Assembly: GCF_000003815.2 (NCBI RefSeq)
Contig: NC_049983.1
Coordinates: forward strand, 11,641,333 to 11,662,377
Direction: 5' to 3'
Length of the DNA: 21,045 bases
Source of the DNA: Branchiostoma floridae
Lineage: Eukaryota > Chordata > Leptocardii > Amphioxiformes > Branchiostomatidae
Program-made: the position numbers and the translations under genes
Shown here: positions 17,676 to 21,045 of the stretch, piece by piece
Numbering within the stretch: the stretch's first letter is position 1
Layout of the letters: the number at the start of each line of letters is the position of its first letter
Notes under the pieces: generated by a model
Databases searched by the model: none
The model's input: the letters and a program-made list of their open reading frames with translations, nothing else
What the model was told of the DNA's origin: nothing

Positions 17676-20443
17676 CTGCAAAAAAGAAATGCTAGCCATA
17701 AGGATATATCAGTATTTACTAAATACACAGCCTGTGTTTACACAATCTCTCACTGGCTAGAGTTAATGACCCCCTCCTAGGTGGTGGCAACTACCGCTAA
17801 GAGCACGATTTTAGTCAGGCTATTAAATACACAACTTATGCAAAGGTATCCTAATTGTTGAGGATAAACTACTAGTACTGGAGGCTGTGTTAGAATTGTC
17901 GTAGGATTAAAGTCAGACAGAATTATTGACTATTTCTACCCTTCAGTTGAAAACACAGCATCAATCTTCACTCACATCATCTGGTACTTAATTCTCTCCG
18001 TCTCCGACACAGATGGCCTCATTGTTGTAGCAGCCTTCATCAGGTGTTCTTGGTGGATCATGGGGGCCTTGGCTGGCTCTTCAGTTGATGTGTCACCCAC
18101 AGGATTCTGCAGTAAGAAGCATGTATGTCCAAAATGTAAACAAAGATAGTATACAAGCTAGCTACCTACTATACATGCATCTACAATATGCAGGGAAAAT
18201 GTGCAAAAATCCTGGGGGAAAGATTATGTTGAAGTTTGCTAATTTACGAAGATCAGGAAGTACACATTACCTACCTCATCCCCATCCCAGTTTCTGCAAA
18301 TGGTGGCAACCTGTGTCCATAAGAAAAAAGAAACTGCAATCAATATGCTACTTCAGAACTCATTTGTCATAAATTGCTTTGATACACCTGTGCAACTTAC
18401 CAGATAGTACCAAATAAGTTAGTATTATTGCTGCTATTCAATGGTTTCAAGAGTGACCTCTGATAAAAATATACCCTAAAAAGTTGATGATGAACAACTA
18501 GTACCGGAGGATGAAATTTTTGTCATCAATATTATAAAATTCAATACAATGAAATACTTATTGTAACAAAATATTCAATAGAATGAAATATACAATGTAA
18601 TGAACCTCTGACACACTAGAGTCTCCAGGCCAATCTACATGAACAGCAATGAAATGCAATAAATGGTGTGTTGACCTGCTCTAGCAGCTTCTCATGTCTG
18701 TCCTGGTGCACCGTGACCTTGCCCTCCTGGAGAGATGGCATCAGCATGACCTTGGCCTCCATCTCTGAGATACCTGTAGCTTTACTCTCACCTGTGGACA
18801 GAATGGAGGATATATACATGTGATCTAATTTATTGTTTTTTGTAATCAGAGAAATAGTTGCAGTATGTCACGAGGTGATAGCGTGATCACCCCTGTGATT
18901 AAGATGTGCCACCCCTGTACATAGGTCCATATGTCAGTACTACCACATGCTAAGACAGAGATATTTAATATGTTATTATCATTTCCTGTTCATATATCTA
19001 CCTATGTAGGCCAATTCATTTACAACTCCCTGCAAAAATGAGACAATGCAATATATTGACATAATGTTCTGAAGTATTAGCTTTTAAAATATTAACTAGA
19101 TTACGTTAGGTTAGATTAGACTCGTTGTTAGATTCTCGCAATAGTACATTGTACAACTCCTCTGTATATACAGGTTGCCATACATTGTACCTGTTGCAAT
19201 TGTCGTGCAATAAAGTTCTTCTTATGTGGAGGGGTCATGTAAGAGACATGTCCATGGGAGAGGGATTTGAACGAGAGACCGCAATAAGGTAAGATGTGTT
19301 CAGATTCTCCAGCTTGAGCAGTGAATAATAAAGTTGAACTCCCACAAATATCATGGCTCTCACCTGACTCCTTGACTCACTATCTGGCCACCATGACAAG
19401 TATTATCCCATATTGAATTATACTGCTGCGTGGTCCCTGACAAGGGTGGGCAGAAGTCGAGCTAATCTTCACAACCATGTTTACAAGTGGCCCTGTCTCA
19501 CAGCACATTACTACTACTACTACTAGAAAAACGAAAACTTTGCCATATATTGGTGGGACCGACATGTACACTACAACACCTAATGAAATATTAAGTCAAG
19601 GAGAAACACCTACACCAAAGCATTGTTTAGCATTGGTACCTTGTTCTTTTTCCTCTTCCTGCACTCCAGTGGAATCATCCATCCCTGCTCCCCTCCCATA
19701 CAAAGCTGACACCCCCATGTTGGAATGGATGACCTCCAGCTGTGCATTGTAGAACAGTGCCTTGAAGTCAGCACCTGTAAAGTGCTGGCATTTCTCAGAC
19801 AAACCAGCCAGGTCCACGTCTTCTGAAAGATCCAGGTCCTTTGACAGTGCCTTCAGGATTTTCACTCTGTCTTCCTGCAAATATATGGAAGTACATGTAC
19901 AGCCTTCTACCTGTTGTGCCTAACACTGTGATTTATTAAACTGGGACAGTTCAGCTCATCTGTGTCAGTAGAAATAATTCTGAACCAAATTTAAACTGTA
20001 TGTGTGTAATTCCCAACCTAAAATTTGACAAAAATGGAGTTGGATGGTTAAAAAATTGTGTGGGGTCCAAATTTTGTGTTGGACATTGCAGTTCAAATTT
20101 GCTTCAGAAAATCCCTACCTTGATAACCTACCGATTCTTGGCCAAACACTCAAGCCATCATGCCACACGATGAACTTAAAAAAGTTGGTTGAACTCATTG
20201 TTTTTTAGATCTTCCTTTAGACAACCTATAGCTAAGAAATATCATGAACCTCTGACCTTGCCAGGTAGTGGGCAGTGGAGACACTTGTCCAGCCGGCCCG
20301 GGCGCAGCAGAGCGGGGTCGATGAGGTCCGGTCGGCTGGTGGCTGCCAGGACGTACACCCCCTGCAGACCCTCCACTCCGTCCAGCTGGGTCAGGAACTG
20401 GTTCACTACACGGTCCGTCACACCTGTGTTATCATGGCCCCTC
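17594..20443 (-). CDS. PEX1: PEX1 peroxisomal AAA+ ATPase, C-terminal part (5 exons, 5' part outside the window)
   Basis: Coding joins on the minus strand: 20443-20257, 19874-19640, 18791-18676, 18106-17976, 17675-17594. The phases fit at each GT-AG junction and give 249 whole residues plus the split codon at the left. The first exon reads [20 protein letters not shown]...[20 protein letters not shown], the second region of homology and arginine-finger loop of the D2 AAA domain; the wording is that of PEX1 rather than PEX6, VCP or NSF. Then come the lid subdomain ([20 protein letters not shown]), a Ser/Glu-rich linker, the helix with [20 protein letters not shown] (compare S-x-x-H-L-x-x-A....RPS in PEX1), and a C-terminal end in KKTTLA. 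PEX1 works with PEX6 as a heterohexameric motor that extracts ubiquitinated PEX5 from the peroxisome membrane. Walker A and B lie beyond the window edge. Confidence 0.92.
17976..18106 (-). CDS. PEX1: PEX1 exon: conserved C-terminal helix
   Basis: Follows cttactgcag. Encodes [20 protein letters not shown], then [20 protein letters not shown] and YQM, ending AT|gtgagt (phase 2). S/H-HLM-x-A....RPS-x-S is the C-terminal AAA helix (Vps4-like position) conserved in type II AAA proteins; here it matches PEX1 best. Confidence 0.88.
18107..18675 (-). other. PEX1 intron, no clear feature
   Basis: Intron of 569 bp between the PEX1 exons ending at 18676 and starting at 18106. It contains a 19-nt exon-like island (18293-18275) discussed under the rejected items. 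No repeat was recognised. Confidence 0.4.
18676..18791 (-). CDS. PEX1: PEX1 exon: linker before the C-terminal helix
   Basis: Follows ctgtccacag. Reading G|GT GAG AGT AAA gives [20 protein letters not shown] then [19 protein letters not shown], which aligns loosely with the EQRDQL-like segment of vertebrate PEX1. Ends GAGCAG|gtcaac, a weak donor, phase 0. The phase lets it join the exon at 18106 directly. Confidence 0.7.
19060..19222 (+). repeat. Possible retroelement 3' tail in a PEX1 intron
   Basis: The stretch contains gtacattgtacaactcctct, then gttgcaattgtcgtgcaata and aagttcttctt. The ending GTGCAATAAAGTTCTTCTT looks like the 3' end of a short interspersed element with its own AATAAA (19211-19216). 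It lies in the 848-bp PEX1 intron, on the strand opposite to the gene. Recognition is by pattern only and the left boundary is uncertain. Confidence 0.3.
19505..19522. repeat. (ACT)n short tandem repeat
   Basis: Five ACT units (tactactactactactag) in a PEX1 intron. It is an ordinary microsatellite. Confidence 0.8.
19640..19874 (-). CDS. PEX1: PEX1 exon: AAA lid subdomain and start of acidic linker
   Basis: Follows atttgcag and opens [20 protein letters not shown], then [20 protein letters not shown] and [11 protein letters not shown]. This is the small helical (lid) subdomain: F-T-G-A-D-x-K-A-L-x-Y-N-A is the sensor-2 region helix in PEX1. The rest is a Gly/Asp/Glu/Gln-rich linker ending EEEKEQ|G, donor AAG|gtacca, phase 1. 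Confidence 0.92.
19875..20256 (-). other. PEX1 intron, nothing recognised
   Basis: Intron of 382 bp between the exons ending at 20257 and starting at 19874, with canonical GT-AG ends. No repeat or other feature was recognised. Confidence 0.6.
20257..20443 (-). CDS. PEX1: PEX1 exon: second region of homology and arginine finger of the D2 AAA domain
   Basis: Begins after gctatag at 20450-20444; the first G completes a split codon, then AGG GGC CAT GAT (RGHD), matching PEX1 RRGHDNTG exactly. It encodes [20 protein letters not shown] and [15 protein letters not shown], then ends at GGCAAG|gtcaga, phase 0. The first 52 nt are the exon part of the 80-bp tandem repeat that runs upstream to the window edge, so this is the last and only in-frame copy. 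Confidence 0.93.
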
Positions 20444-21045
20444 CTATAGCAAGGAAACACATCACATAATACAGGAGCTGGTTCACTACACGGTCCGTCA
20501 CACCGGTGTTATCATGGCCCCTCCTATAGCAAGGAAGCACATAACATAATACAGGAACTGGTTCACTACATGGTCCGTCACACCCGTGTTATCATAGCCC
20601 CTCCTAAAGCAAGGAAACACATCACATAATACAGGAACTGGTTCACTACATGGTCCGTCACACCCGTGTTATCATGGCCCCTCCTATAGCAAGGAAACAC
20701 ATCACATAATACAGGAACTGGTTCACTACACGGTCCGTCACACCCGTGTTGTCATGGCCCCTCCTACAACAAGGAAACATATCACATAATACAGGAACTG
20801 GTTCACTACACGGTCCGTCACACCCGTGTTGTCATGGCCCCTCCTACAACAAGGAAACACATCACATAATACAGGAACTGGTTCACTACACGGTCCGTCA
20901 CACCCGTGTTGTCATGGCCCCTCCTATAGCAAGGAAACACATCACATAATACAGGAACTGATTCACTACACGGTCCGTCACACCCGTGTTTGGCATGGCC
21001 CCTCCTATAGCAAGGAAACACATCACATCATTCAGGAACTGGTTC
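20392..21045 (-). repeat. PEX1: 80-bp tandem repeat made of PEX1 3' splice site plus exon start, at least 8 copies
   Basis: Unit starts (plus strand) at 20392, 20472, 20552, 20632, 20712, 20792, 20872 and 20952, with a ninth begun at 21033 and cut by the window edge. In transcript sense each unit is 28 nt of intron end (tattatgtgatgtgtttcct, then tgctatag) followed by the first 52 nt of the exon, stopping inside the codon run for NQFL. Copies differ at few positions: two carry a G>A change that would give R>H (20552 and 20632 units); two carry ttgttgtag instead of ttgctatag (20712 and 20792 units); the 20552 unit has tgctttag; the 20952 unit has a one-base insertion (81 bp). All keep the acceptor AG. 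None has the rest of the exon. The 20392 unit is the functional one. Confidence 0.95.

Noticed and set aside
18275-18293. Possible PEX1 microexon (ttgcag|19 nt|gtaggt) encoding NWDGDE in one frame
   Set aside because: It has good splice sites and a vertebrate-like acidic sequence, but needs a preceding exon ending in phase 2, while the exon at 18676 ends in phase 0 and would read a stop through it. The 18676-to-18106 joint works directly in phase 0. No second small exon that fixes the phase was found.
18389-18454. Another exon-like island in the same PEX1 intron (acceptor ttttatcag, donor TCTG|gtaagt)
   Set aside because: Strong donor, but joining it to the 18293 island creates TGA and its translation does not resemble PEX1.
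20746-21021. Repetitive open frames on both strands at the right edge
   Set aside because: They are read-through of the 80-bp PEX1 repeat; they change frame at the 81-bp unit and have no independent coding support.
20392-21045. CRISPR-like array
   Set aside because: Units are contiguous near-identical 80-mers with no unique spacers, and the unit contains a PEX1 exon start in an animal gene.

Overview
Eukaryotic nuclear DNA from an animal, most likely a marine invertebrate deuterostome such as amphioxus (Branchiostoma). This is inference. It rests on two intron-split genes of metazoan type, an intronless DUF229 gene, and a dense mix of LINE, SINE, hAT-MITE and fold-back repeats. All three host genes lie on the minus strand.

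Layout. (1) 8-865 is a fold-back repeat element. (2) 1836-7724 is a complete nine-exon SLC22-family organic cation/carnitine-type transporter. Its phases close exactly into a 536-residue protein. One intron (after 4673) appears to use a GC donor, and the 3' splice site of exon 6 is partly duplicated 68 bp upstream. Its introns hold a MITE-like repeat (4319-4528), a polypyrimidine tract and a tRNA-type SINE fragment. (3) About 8480-9075 is a decayed L1-like LINE 3' end on the plus strand. (4) 9628-12174 is an intact intronless 848-residue type II membrane protein of the DUF229 (sulfatase/alkaline-phosphatase-like) family. (5) 12891-13712 is a reverse-transcriptase remnant on the minus strand, followed by further repeats (13.8-15.3 kb), including a retroelement tail with (TGAA)n-like repeats and a 1-kb inverted repeat. 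(6) 16080-16436 is a clean non-autonomous hAT-type MITE with 16-bp perfect terminal inverted repeats and an 8-bp target-site duplication. (7) 17594-20443 is the 3' part of PEX1, the peroxisomal AAA+ ATPase, covering the end of the second AAA domain to the stop codon in five exons.

The most unusual feature is at the right edge. From 20392 to the window end, an 80-bp unit made of the last 28 nt of a PEX1 intron plus the first 52 nt of the following exon is tandemly repeated at least eight times. This gives a ladder of near-identical 3' splice sites and partial exons directly upstream of the real exon. Only the copy nearest the exon reads on in frame; splicing to an upstream copy should give a premature stop. 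A small analogue, a duplicated acceptor with 12 nt of exon, occurs in the SLC22 gene.

The three genes have no evident shared pathway. No tRNA, rRNA, CRISPR or bacterial feature was seen.
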